Positions 1 through 6,167 of a stretch of DNA of 11,599 nucleotides are shown here, one piece after another (position 1 is the first letter of the stretch; each line of letters begins with the position of its first letter). The translations under genes were made by a program, and so were the position numbers. The notes under the pieces are model-generated. The model worked only from the letters and a program-made list of their open reading frames with translations. It was not told the DNA's origin and made no database searches. This DNA is from an uncultured Chlamydiae bacterium (lineage in GTDB: Bacteria; Chlamydiota; Chlamydiia; Chlamydiales; Rhabdochlamydiaceae): assembly GCA_945957075.1 (NCBI GenBank), contig CAMFJP010000031.1, positions 1 to 11,599 of the forward strand. Reading direction: 5' to 3'.

Positions 1-140
1 AAAATAATTTGCATTATAATATTGATCTGTAATAAAATTGTATTGTTGTTTTGAATTTTAGTGATTTTTTTTAAAAAAACAGTTGTAAAAAATCAAATTT
101 TGAAAAGCGTCTTGTTGAGATTATTAATTGTGGAGGGGGT
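1..140 (+). promoter_or_regulatory. AT-rich leader upstream of the 126-residue gene
   Basis: No gene is visible here. The stretch is very AT-rich. A perfect -10 hexamer TATAAT lies at 15-20, but any -35 would fall at or beyond the window edge. A second weak pair, TTGAAA (100-105) and TATTAA (122-127) with 16 bp between, lies too close to the start codon to leave a normal leader. A T8A7 tract lies at 65-79. A similar T8A8 tract precedes the aminotransferase gene. The assignment as a promoter region is inferred from position and composition. Confidence 0.3.
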
Positions 141-521
141 GTGATAAGAGTATTTAGAAGTAATAGTGTGGTCCCTTTGCCTGCACATCATGATGAGCAT
201 AAGGCGATGCGCGTTAAGGCTCTTACGGATCTATTTTTACAATCTCGGGATTGTCAAGTTCTTGTTGCGCCAAGATTGCAGAGGCAAGGACCTGTAAATT
301 GTAATTTATTGTTTTCGGATCGGTATATTGAGGTCCGGTTGGAAAATGGGAGAAATATTCGTTTGTCGTTTAGAGGAGATGACGTCATTGAGGTGGATGG
401 AACATTATATAGAGGTTGTAGCGGCGCTATTGATATTAGCCGCAGGGTGCATGCTCTTGTAGGGGAGCTTATGCAAGAGGAGCCTCCTTTCATTGATATG
501 GATGAAGAAAATTTGGCATAG
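141..521 (+). CDS. Hypothetical protein, 126 aa, unrecognised
   Basis: I do not recognise this protein. It is read from a GTG start preceded by a purine-rich GGAGG at 132-136, only 4 nt away. The alternative ATG at residue 23 (207-209) has no comparable site, so GTG is preferred. There is no signal peptide or membrane segment. Predicted shape: a helical N-terminal third (about residues 17-37), then a run of short beta strands (about 38-92, including LLFSDRYIEVRLENG), then a helix (about 98-113) and an acidic tail (IDMDEENLA). Cysteines occur at residues 38, 54 and 93. It converges on yajC and shares a terminator with it. A stand-alone transcript is likely, since the gene is followed directly by the hairpin. 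It may be lineage-specific. Confidence 0.7.
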   Translation: MIRVFRSNSVVPLPAHHDEHKAMRVKALTDLFLQSRDCQVLVAPRLQRQGPVNCNLLFSDRYIEVRLENGRNIRLSFRGDDVIEVDGTLYRGCSGAIDISRRVHALVGELMQEEPPFIDMDEENLA

Positions 522-523
522 AA

Positions 524-558
524 AAAAGCCCCTGCGTTAGCTTCAAGCAGGGGCTTTT
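524..558. terminator. Bidirectional intrinsic terminator
   Basis: A perfect 12-bp stem, AAAAGCCCCTGC (524-535) against GCAGGGGCTTTT (547-558), encloses an 11-nt loop. It gives a T run after the GC stem on both strands. It starts 3 nt after the stop of the plus-strand 126-residue gene and lies 5 nt beyond the stop of yajC on the minus strand, so it should end both convergent transcripts. Confidence 0.92.
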
Positions 559-562
559 ATGT

Positions 563-961
563 TTAATGACTTTCGGAACAGCAGCCTTTTTTTTCTTCTT
601 TCGATATGAGGGTATCTGTTTCTTCTTTGCCTGGCTGCACGTCTGTGATTGCAGCTTTTAGCATTTCGATTTTTGCACCATCGATCATGCGTAAAACAAG
701 GCTATTGTCTTTAATTTGACATACTGTGCCAATGATTCCCATGGCAGTTACTTGGTCGCCTTTTTTTAGCGATTCACGTTGTTTTTGCATCGTCTTGCGT
801 CGTTTTTGTTCTGGACGCCATAAAATAAAGTAAAAGAACAGCAGCGCCACACCGATCATAATCAGCGTTTGGAGCATGTTATTTTCTTTTGCAGGAGCTG
901 CCGCTTCATCAGCTAGCAAAGGAGCTCCAGCTAACATAAAAAGATAAAAAATTTTTTTCAT
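563..961 (-). CDS. yajC: Preprotein translocase accessory subunit YajC
   Basis: YajC is a small inner-membrane protein that associates with SecDF and the SecYEG translocon. This 132-residue protein has the family layout. An N-terminal signal-like hydrophobic stretch (about residues 3-17, ending LLADEA) is followed by an Ala-rich linker. One membrane segment spans about 30-48, then comes the hallmark basic motif WRPEQKRRK (48-56), then the conserved KGDQVTAMGIIGTV core (67-80). The signal-like first segment is not found in E. coli YajC. The tail ends in an unusual GCCSESH. A good site (AGAGG) lies just upstream of the ATG. It follows rlmD after 68 nt on the same strand and is probably the last gene of an hctA-rlmD-yajC transcript ended by the 524-558 hairpin. 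As I recall, the same order occurs in Chlamydia. Confidence 0.93.
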   Translation of the reverse strand: MKKIFYLFMLAGAPLLADEAAAPAKENNMLQTLIMIGVALLFFYFILWRPEQKRRKTMQKQRESLKKGDQVTAMGIIGTVCQIKDNSLVLRMIDGAKIEMLKAAITDVQPGKEETDTLISKEEKKGCCSESH

Positions 962-1029
962 AAAACCTCTATACGCGATTTTCTAATCGATAGGGTACAG
1001 GTTGCCCGATTTTTTGGCCGAAAGCAAGT

Positions 1030-2376
1030 TTATTTTGGTTTTTTTAAAATTATAATGTTTTCTGTATGGATAGTATGAGGGAAAAGGTCGACTGGTTGGA
1101 TGTGTGTGAGTTGATAGCCCGCTTGGATTAAGACGGTAGCATTTTCAGCTTGAGTGGCGGGGTTGCAGGAAATATATAGAATTTCTTTTGGCTGCAGCGT
1201 TAGTAAGTGGGAGAGTGCTTGTGGGGTTAATCCACTTCGTGGTGGGTCGAGAATCACAAGGTCTCGATGCACTGGCGTATGTGCAAGCCATGCGCCTACA
1301 TCGGAGCATACAATATCTAAATCCTTTACATTGTTGTTTAAAACGTTGCATTCTGCATCAAATGTGGCATAAGGATTGATTTCTACAGCAGTCACTTTGT
1401 CTGCGTAAGAGGTTGCAAGCAGGCCTAAAACAGCAGTTCCACAATAGAGATCCAAGACCCCTTTTGGGGGAGAAACAAGTTCAAAAGCCCGTGCAAATAG
1501 ACGCTCTGCTTGTAGCGTGTTGGGTTGAAAAAAAGAGCTGGGACTAATGACACAGCGCCAGGAGCGCCCATTAACTTCAAGAATTTCTTCGATGTGCGGT
1601 TTGCCGGCTAGATGCATTTCATAAAACTGAGTCGGTTGTTTTTTTGCGATCTGTTGAATGCGCAGAAATAGGCTAAAGGGGTGCAGACGTTCCAGCGTTT
1701 CTTTAAATGCATCTATGTGATGGCGCTTTAAGGCAAACTCTGGGTTTCCAGATACCGTTAAGATAGCCATTTTATCGCCTGTGCGTTTGCCCTCGCGAAG
1801 CGTTAGTGTGCGCAAAGAGCCTGTATTTGAGGGAGGGTGATAGGCTAAAAGATCTGTGTTTTCCCAAAACGCATAGACAGCTTGTAGTGCCTCTATCATC
1901 CATGGAGGGGCAATGTGACATTCTGTAAGTGAACATACCCGTCCTTTGGCTTGCATCAGTCCCAAAAAACGCTCCTTAGCCCTATTTTGAGAAAAAGAAA
2001 ATTCCATCTTATTGCGATAGTGCCAGGGAGACAGCGCGGGGAGAATAGGATGAAAAAGCGCTTCTTTTATTAAAGGAGCAAATAGAGCGCGAATGCGTCC
2101 CTCTTTTTCTTCGAGCTGTTTTAGGTAGGACATATGTTGCAGCGTGCAGCCCCCGCACACAGAAGCGTGCTTGCACAGAGGATCTACACGCATAGGAGAG
2201 GGCGCCTTAATATGGGATAGGGCCGCTTTGTATACACCCCGTCTTTTTTTTCCTAAAGAGACGATAATTTCATCTCCAGGAAGGCTAAAGGGGACCTCTA
2301 CTTTACTGTTTTGAAACTTTGCGATGCCTTTGCCTTTAGAGGAAAGGGCGTCGATAATAAGGGGCACAGAGTCCAT
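1030..2376 (-). CDS. rlmD: 23S rRNA (uracil-5-)-methyltransferase, RlmD/TrmA family
   Basis: This is a SAM-dependent enzyme that makes 5-methyluridine in 23S rRNA. It has 448 residues, normal for the family. Domains in order: TRAM RNA-binding domain (about 1-58); iron-sulfur cluster cysteines C68, C74, C77 and C153; a central RNA-binding domain; and a Rossmann methyltransferase domain (about 275-448). The family motifs are intact: FFQPN (282-286), the SAM loop DLYCGTAVLG (309-318), DPPR (377-380), the catalytic Cys404 in YISCNP and the general base Glu439 near the end. It lies 34 nt after hctA on the same strand, with a GAGG site close to the ATG. Chlamydial homologues have been named ygcA. 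RlmC, RlmCD and TrmA share the fold, so the target uridine is inferred. The catalytic family is certain, the exact symbol less so. Confidence 0.88.
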   Translation of the reverse strand: MDSVPLIIDALSSKGKGIAKFQNSKVEVPFSLPGDEIIVSLGKKRRGVYKAALSHIKAPSPMRVDPLCKHASVCGGCTLQHMSYLKQLEEKEGRIRALFAPLIKEALFHPILPALSPWHYRNKMEFSFSQNRAKERFLGLMQAKGRVCSLTECHIAPPWMIEALQAVYAFWENTDLLAYHPPSNTGSLRTLTLREGKRTGDKMAILTVSGNPEFALKRHHIDAFKETLERLHPFSLFLRIQQIAKKQPTQFYEMHLAGKPHIEEILEVNGRSWRCVISPSSFFQPNTLQAERLFARAFELVSPPKGVLDLYCGTAVLGLLATSYADKVTAVEINPYATFDAECNVLNNNVKDLDIVCSDVGAWLAHTPVHRDLVILDPPRSGLTPQALSHLLTLQPKEILYISCNPATQAENATVLIQAGYQLTHIQPVDLFPHTIHTENIIILKKPK

Positions 2377-2410
2377 GCCCCTCGAATATAGAGAAAACGT
2401 TATCTTAAGA

Positions 2411-2710
2411 TCAACGTTTCTTTGCGCGCATTCCGCCTTTTTTGGCTGTAGAAGAAGATTTTGCTTTTTTGGCAGGCTTTGCTTTTACTTTTGCCTTTGC
2501 CTTTGTTTTCGCAGGTGATTTTTTCATTCCACCTTTTTTCTCTGCAGCTACCGATTCTTTGCGATAGAGTTTTGCAGTTTTTTCAAACTTAATAGATCCT
2601 GTGCGTACTCTCTGTGACGCCGCTTTATTGCCTCTTTCTGATTTTTCTAGATCGTGGCAAAGCTCGCCAAGAAGCCCGCGCATTTTGTTCATCGTATCCT
2701 TTAATGCCAT
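2411..2710 (-). CDS. hctA: Histone H1-like nucleoid protein Hc1
   Basis: Hc1 condenses the chlamydial chromosome when reticulate bodies turn into elementary bodies, and it is known as a late gene there. The 99-residue protein begins MALKDTMNKMRGLL, followed by DLEKSERGNKAASQRVRT (20-37) and KLYRKES (47-53). This matches the conserved Hc1 N-terminal domain as I remember it. The second half (about 58-99) is a Lys/Ala-rich DNA-binding tail with AKAKVKAKPAKKAK (71-84). One cysteine lies at residue 18. Translation should be strong: there is a perfect AGGAGG 7 nt upstream of the ATG. It is the first gene of the minus-strand block and is divergent from the aminotransferase gene. In C. trachomatis the sRNA IhtA represses hctA translation; I cannot identify an equivalent here. 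This gene is the strongest taxonomic marker in the window. Confidence 0.95.
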   Translation of the reverse strand: MALKDTMNKMRGLLGELCHDLEKSERGNKAASQRVRTGSIKFEKTAKLYRKESVAAEKKGGMKKSPAKTKAKAKVKAKPAKKAKSSSTAKKGGMRAKKR

Positions 2711-2717
2711 GAAACAG

Positions 2718-2723
2718 CCTCCT
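2718..2723 (-). promoter_or_regulatory. Perfect ribosome binding site of hctA
   Basis: On the minus strand this reads AGGAGG, 7 nt before the hctA ATG. It is the best Shine-Dalgarno match in the window and supports both the chosen start and high translation of this abundant nucleoid protein. Confidence 0.85.
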
Positions 2724-2765
2724 GTTAATTATTTGCTATACCCATTCTCCATATGCCCTTTGTAC

Positions 2766-2794
2766 ATATTGCGCAATATTTTTTTTAAAAAAAA
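2766..2794. promoter_or_regulatory. Two palindromes in the hctA/aminotransferase divergent region
   Basis: A perfect 14-bp palindrome, ATATTGCGCAATAT (2766-2779), runs directly into a perfect 16-bp T8A8 tract (2779-2794). They lie 56 bp upstream of hctA and 38 bp upstream of the aminotransferase ATG, where a regulator of either divergent promoter could bind. T8A8 could be simple low-complexity sequence or a DNA-bending tract. A role as an operator is inferred. I do not see a convincing -35/-10 pair for either gene in the region 2711-2832. Confidence 0.35.
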
Positions 2795-2832
2795 CGCTCG
2801 ATTTTGAAAAAAAAGGGTGTTACCTTTCTTTT

Positions 2833-3684
2833 ATGCTCGCTTTAGTTGATGGACAGTATGTAGATGAAGTTGCCCTTTCTATCCATGATTTGGGTTTTTT
2901 GCGTGGATATGGTGTTTTCGATTACCTGCGCACATATAAAGGGCGTCCCTTTCATCTTCAAGAACATTTACAGAGACTTGCTTACTCAGCAAAAGAGATA
3001 GGTCTTCAGCTTCCTTATTCCTTTTCTCAGATCACATATTGGATAGAAAATCTGCTTCACAAAATGAGCGGTGCAGAAAGCAGTATAAAAATTATTTTAA
3101 CAGCAGGGGACAGCCCCGATCATTTTTTTCCGCAAGGTCCTTGTCGCTTTATTATTTTAGTGTACCCCCTTGTAACCCCAAAAAGTGCCCTCTACACCCA
3201 GGGCGTACATGCAATTACGCTAAATACAGCCAGACCTTTGCCGAAGGTAAAGTCACTCTACTATGTGCCAGGGGTGTATGCGCTAGCGCAGAATAGGCAG
3301 GCTACAGAAGCCTTGTATTTAGGAGAAAAAAAAGAGATTTTAGAGGGAACGACAAGTAATTTTTTTTCTTTTACAAAAGCGGGCCTACATACAGCTGACG
3401 AAGACAATGTGATTTTTGGGATTACAAGAGCTGTTGTCCTCCGTCTTGCAAACGACCTATTTCCTGTTCTGCACGCTCCCGTTTTTTATCAAAATATTTC
3501 TTTAATCGAAGAGGCCTTTATCACATCTAGCTCAAGAGAAATTCTTCCTGTGATTTCTATTGACGGAATCCCCATCGGAAAGGGGATAGTAGGAGAGCGC
3601 ACAAAGCAGCTTATGCGCTCTTTTACAGAGTATACAGAGGGCTTTGTATGGCCAGAGATTTTTGTAGAGCGTCATATAAGTTGA
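2833..3684 (+). CDS. Class IV PLP-dependent aminotransferase or lyase
   Basis: The protein belongs to the fold type IV PLP family that includes branched-chain aminotransferase (IlvE), D-amino acid aminotransferase and 4-amino-4-deoxychorismate lyase (PabC). Its 283 residues fit the family. Visible signatures: LVDGQYV near the start (4-10); RGYGVFDYLRTYKGRPF (24-40) with HLQRL (45-49); the PLP-binding lysine K140 in KVKSLYY; LEGTTSNFF (170-178) with the cofactor-contacting Glu171; GITR (196-199); and TSSSREILPVISIDG (231-245). The Arg-x-His substrate clamp of Bacillus D-amino acid aminotransferase is not clear: GDSPDHFFP keeps the His but not the Arg. Substrate therefore cannot be assigned. 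A folate (PabC-like) or amino-acid role are both possible. The ATG has only a weak upstream site (GGGTG). It is divergent from hctA, and the RRM gene follows. Confidence 0.88.
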   Translation: MLALVDGQYVDEVALSIHDLGFLRGYGVFDYLRTYKGRPFHLQEHLQRLAYSAKEIGLQLPYSFSQITYWIENLLHKMSGAESSIKIILTAGDSPDHFFPQGPCRFIILVYPLVTPKSALYTQGVHAITLNTARPLPKVKSLYYVPGVYALAQNRQATEALYLGEKKEILEGTTSNFFSFTKAGLHTADEDNVIFGITRAVVLRLANDLFPVLHAPVFYQNISLIEEAFITSSSREILPVISIDGIPIGKGIVGERTKQLMRSFTEYTEGFVWPEIFVERHIS

Positions 3685-3710
3685 CCGTCAAATCTCCTTT
3701 TGTATAGAAT
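3681..3710 (+). promoter_or_regulatory. Sigma-70-type promoter of the RRM gene
   Basis: TTGACC (3681-3686) and TATAGAAT (3703-3710) form a near-consensus -35/-10 pair with 16 to 18 bp between, depending on which hexamer is used. The -35 overlaps the stop codon of the aminotransferase gene. The -35 region is also an 11-bp palindrome, TTGAC-C-GTCAA (3681-3691). This is the most convincing promoter in the window. A start near 3716 would give a leader of about 105 nt. Confidence 0.7.
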
Positions 3711-3715
3711 ATTAT

Positions 3716-3821
3716 CCGTTGTTGATCCCGTGTCTTTGCATCCCGCGCGTCGTGTCCAGTCTTTGTTCCGCCGATGGGGAAAGCCCCGAGTCAACGTGTT
3801 ATCACATTTTAAGGAGAAATC
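3716..3821 (+). other. Probable 5' untranslated leader of the RRM gene
   Basis: This is the stretch between the likely transcription start and the ATG. It contains a short GC-rich hairpin, GGGG-AAAG-CCCC (3776-3787), and ends with a strong ribosome site AAGGAG (3811-3816), 5 nt before the ATG. Bacterial genes for single-RRM and cold-shock-type proteins often have long leaders. A regulatory role here is inferred only. Confidence 0.4.
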
Positions 3822-4178
3822 ATGACCCAATTGACGAACAAAAAACTGTACGTAGGCAGCTTGCCTTACAGCATCTCAGAAGAAGAATTGCGCGAGCTTT
3901 TCTCTTCTTATGGACAAGTAGATTCCGTACGCATTATCACAGACAAATTCACAGGCCAATCTAAAGGTTTTGGATTTGTTGAGATGGCTAATGCAGACGA
4001 TGCTAAAAAAGCAATCGACGGAGTCAATGGTAAGCAAGTTGGCGGAAGGACACTCATCGTTAACGACGCAAGACCTGAACAAAAAAGAGAGCGCTCTTTC
4101 GGTGGTTCACAAGGTGGTGGACGCTGGGGAGATGAAGGCGGCGGGGGCAGATCCCGTCACTCTCGCAGAGACTATTAA
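3822..4178 (+). CDS. Single-RRM glycine-rich RNA-binding protein
   Basis: This is a 118-residue cytosolic RNA-binding protein with one RNA recognition motif (about residues 7-85) and a Gly/Arg-rich tail (about 86-118). The RNP-2 motif is KLYVGSLP (8-15) and the RNP-1 motif is KGFGFVEM (48-55), with the expected aromatic residues Tyr10, Phe50 and Phe52. The tail has Gly runs mixed with Arg (GGSQGGGRWGDEGGGGR), like the Rbp proteins of cyanobacteria and plant glycine-rich RNA-binding proteins. Family members act in cold response, mRNA stability or translation; the targets here are unknown. It has its own promoter, a long leader, a good AAGGAG site and a terminator, so it is probably monocistronic and well expressed. 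Confidence 0.94.
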   Translation: MTQLTNKKLYVGSLPYSISEEELRELFSSYGQVDSVRIITDKFTGQSKGFGFVEMANADDAKKAIDGVNGKQVGGRTLIVNDARPEQKRERSFGGSQGGGRWGDEGGGGRSRHSRRDY

Positions 4179-4188
4179 TCTTTCTCTG

Positions 4189-4213
4189 AAGCCCCCTCGT
4201 CGTAGGGGGCTTT
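4189..4213 (+). terminator. Intrinsic terminator of the RRM gene
   Basis: A 9-bp stem, AAGCCCCCT (4189-4197) against AGGGGGCTT (4204-4212), with a 6-nt loop CGTCGT is followed by a short T-rich run (TTTATT). It begins 10 nt after the RRM stop codon. There is no T run on the minus strand, so it is probably one-directional. Confidence 0.85.
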
Positions 4214-4245
4214 ATTAGCCCGAAGCTTAGGTTAGTAATTGAGTT

Positions 4246-4623
4246 CTATTCTAATAGCTGGCTGAAATCGATGATTTTATCAAAATATTCATGATCTAAA
4301 ACGCTATCTTCTACTCCATTCACATGGATTAGTACTGGTCTAATTGAAAAGCGTTTGGGAATTTTAAGACGTTTTGTTTTTTCTTCTACCTCTTCGATAA
4401 CGCGCGGCCCTATGGGTTTTTTAGAAAACTTGACTTCGCAAACATATAAAGTATTAAAACGAGTTTGAATCATATAGTCAATTTGACATCCAGATTGCCT
4501 TACTGTTTGACTTTGAAAAAAAGGCCCATCCCTTACAATTTCTTCAGCAGGAATGCCTATCATTTTCCAAAGAATTTTACGGTTATGCGATTCTGAAGGG
4601 CTAAATTCAAGATTATTTTCTCT
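4246..4623 (-). pseudogene. C-terminal remnant of an AAA-type ATPase
   Basis: This reading frame matches, from memory, only the C-terminal end of the prokaryotic ATPases of the AAA_14/DUF234 type, which are usually about 400-500 residues. The tell-tale segments, counted from the internal ATG at 4561-4563, are PFFQSQTVRQSGCQIDYMIQ (14-33), LYVCEVKFSKKPIG (39-52, nuclease-like CEVKF), KIPKRFSIRPVLIHVNGVED (67-86) and IIDFSQLLE at the end. Family-like sequence continues upstream of that ATG (HNRKILWKMIGI). A TAG at 4624-4626 then stops the frame. The P-loop and ATPase core are absent, so there is no ATPase function. No ribosome site precedes the internal ATG. The upstream edge coincides with a long inverted repeat. 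It lies on the same strand as the Fic gene, 47 nt after that gene's stop. It could still be read as a 105-residue protein, but decay is the simpler view. Confidence 0.75.
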
Positions 4624-4647
4624 CTAGGAAAAGAACTTGAATTTAGC
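4600..4647. repeat. Inverted repeat at the edge of the ATPase remnant
   Basis: Perfect 12-bp arms, GCTAAATTCAAG (4600-4611) and CTTGAATTTAGC (4636-4647), flank a 24-nt spacer. The spacer can itself pair TTTTC (4616-4620) with GAAAA (4628-4632). Beyond a small bulge, GAAG and CTTC extend the outer stem. The repeat spans the point where the ATPase frame is cut (stop at 4624-4626) and starts 24 nt past the Fic stop codon. It could end Fic transcription, although no T run follows, or mark a past rearrangement. Confidence 0.6.
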
Positions 4648-4670
4648 TGCTTCCGATTAGTGGGATAGGT

Positions 4671-6056
4671 TCATTTCCAAGAGCGCTGCCATTCAAAAAA
4701 TTCCGAGGGCCGTATTTTAAACCTAGCAAAATTTCCCTCATGGAGACTGCTTACTTCAATTTCAGTAATTTCAATAAAACGATTTCGATCCTCAGCCGAG
4801 ATATTGTCCTTGGCAAATTTCGAAATGAATTGGGAGCTTTTTAACTTATCCATCTTGTTTTGAACAACTGTATAAACAGATTGTTGAATGAAATCACGAT
4901 AACGTGTGCGAAACGGGTCCGGTTGGCCTATAGCTTCAAGGGTCGCTAAGTAAAGAGAAGCTGAGCGTTCATAAGACCAAACAAAAACATCTCGAAAAAG
5001 TTCGACGCGATTTAGTTCATAGATTGCAAGCAATCCTTGTATGTAATCAGATTCGGGAACATCGACAAAGGTGAGTGGGCTCATGTTTTTTCGAATAAAG
5101 GGGATGTTGCCGGCTAAACGAGAGACTCTTTTATTAACGTTCAGAAATGGCTGTAAATAAGGCAAATGCACCATTAGGAAGAACGACTGCTCAAAAGGGT
5201 TGTGGATGGCACTAGCTTTTTGGATGATGAGTTGAAAACATTCCTCGAGTAGTTGCGGCACTTCAGTGGGATGGTAAACCGATTCTCCAATTTTAACCGG
5301 TATCGTTCTCAGTCTTCCGCATGCGTTTGGGTCCATGAGTAAATCGTGGGAAAGTAGTCCGTGAATATTTAAAATCGTATAGCGGTTAATATCAATCTCT
5401 TCAGCCATATCCACAATAAATTCGATGGCCGCTTTGTGATTTAAGATCATTTGCGCATCCATTGGATTTTTTTCAGGAGCTTCTTTCCCAGTTGCAAGCA
5501 ATCTTTCTGTTTCAAGTAGGGAATAGGTGTTTCCTTCTAAACGGCTGGAGTTCCAGGATAAATCAATTAAAAGTCTCTGATAGATTTTTCTTGCATAAGT
5601 TCCAGCAGGACGTCCTTTTTCCGCGCCAGACCCTAGTTTAAATAGTTTTTCAATGATGGGTTGAGATAGGTAGAAGGTTTTATTTGGTTCATACGCATCC
5701 AAGAATTCTCTTCGATAACTTACGTGAGCGCGTAGTTGAATTGGAGCGGATATCTGTTTACGTACCTCTTCTCCTTCTAATGAAAGAGGGATCGTAAAGG
5801 TTGTTTTTGGTGCTTCAGCGGATTTTTGTGTTTGCTTATTTTCTGCAACTTGATTGAAGTAATATTTACTATTTCTGCCGATGCCTTCAATTCTCACAAT
5901 GCTAGCTTTAATAAGAATGGATAGTCTATATTGCAGAGTTCTCTTAGGTGTGACTTCATTCATGAGGTGCAGTAGTTCTTTTATGGAAATACCGTCAGGA
6001 TGGCGTCTGATAATTTCTGTTAGGTGTTCAATCTCTTTTTTTAACTTGTTAGACAT
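4671..6056 (-). CDS. Fic-fold protein with N-terminal winged helix and altered catalytic motif
   Basis: Fic enzymes usually transfer AMP from ATP to target proteins. This 461-residue protein has a winged-helix-like N-terminus (about 1-70; ISIKELLHL, then PKRTLQYRL), a linker (about 70-105), a Fic core (about 155-365) and a helical C-terminal part. The inhibitory-helix motif (S/T)xxxE(G/N) is visible as SSRLEGN (170-176), with Ser170 and Glu174. The core motif HxFx(D/E)GNxxR is altered: residues 302-310 read QPFLNVNKR. The catalytic His is Gln302, the acidic residue is Asn306 and the first Gly is Val307, while Phe304, Asn308 and Arg310 remain. I recall related proteins with LQPFEDVNKR, so the Gln may be a subfamily trait. 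AMP transfer by the usual chemistry looks doubtful. There is no clear ribosome site before the ATG. It may regulate its own gene through the repeats at 6095-6163. Confidence 0.88.
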   Translation of the reverse strand: MSNKLKKEIEHLTEIIRRHPDGISIKELLHLMNEVTPKRTLQYRLSILIKASIVRIEGIGRNSKYYFNQVAENKQTQKSAEAPKTTFTIPLSLEGEEVRKQISAPIQLRAHVSYRREFLDAYEPNKTFYLSQPIIEKLFKLGSGAEKGRPAGTYARKIYQRLLIDLSWNSSRLEGNTYSLLETERLLATGKEAPEKNPMDAQMILNHKAAIEFIVDMAEEIDINRYTILNIHGLLSHDLLMDPNACGRLRTIPVKIGESVYHPTEVPQLLEECFQLIIQKASAIHNPFEQSFFLMVHLPYLQPFLNVNKRVSRLAGNIPFIRKNMSPLTFVDVPESDYIQGLLAIYELNRVELFRDVFVWSYERSASLYLATLEAIGQPDPFRTRYRDFIQQSVYTVVQNKMDKLKSSQFISKFAKDNISAEDRNRFIEITEIEVSSLHEGNFARFKIRPSEFFEWQRSWK

Positions 6057-6094
6057 TTTTCATAGATGGTATTACTTTTGCTCAGCATCAAAAA

Positions 6095-6163
6095 GTTGCG
6101 CGATTAACCCTTTTCGTGCAACATTTTGTCTTATTATTGCGCGATTTCTCGTTTTCGCGCAAC
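6095..6163. promoter_or_regulatory. Tandem pair of 26-bp inverted repeats, putative operator
   Basis: Two 26-bp elements start 41 bp apart (6096-6121 and 6137-6162) and agree at 21 of 26 positions. Each is an inverted repeat. The second has perfect arms TTGCGCGA/TCGCGCAA around a 10-nt centre. The first has TTGCGCGA/TCGTGCAA, one mismatch, plus an extra outer G-C pair. The 41-bp spacing is close to four helical turns, which would place two bound proteins on the same face of the DNA. They lie 40-106 bp upstream of the Fic start and end 53 bp before the phosphatase start. The operator role and the identity of the binding protein are inferred; the Fic winged helix is the nearest candidate. Confidence 0.6.
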
Positions 6164-6167
6164 TTGT

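Noticed and set aside
962..1029. Possible terminator or promoter between rlmD and yajC
   Set aside because: Only weak short hairpins (such as GGGTACAGGTTGCCC) and no T run or good -35/-10 are seen. Read-through in one transcript is more likely.
3888..3895. A single TTGCGCGA inside the RRM gene, matching one arm of the 26-bp repeats
   Set aside because: There is no matching second arm, and it falls within ordinary codons of the RRM. Probably chance.
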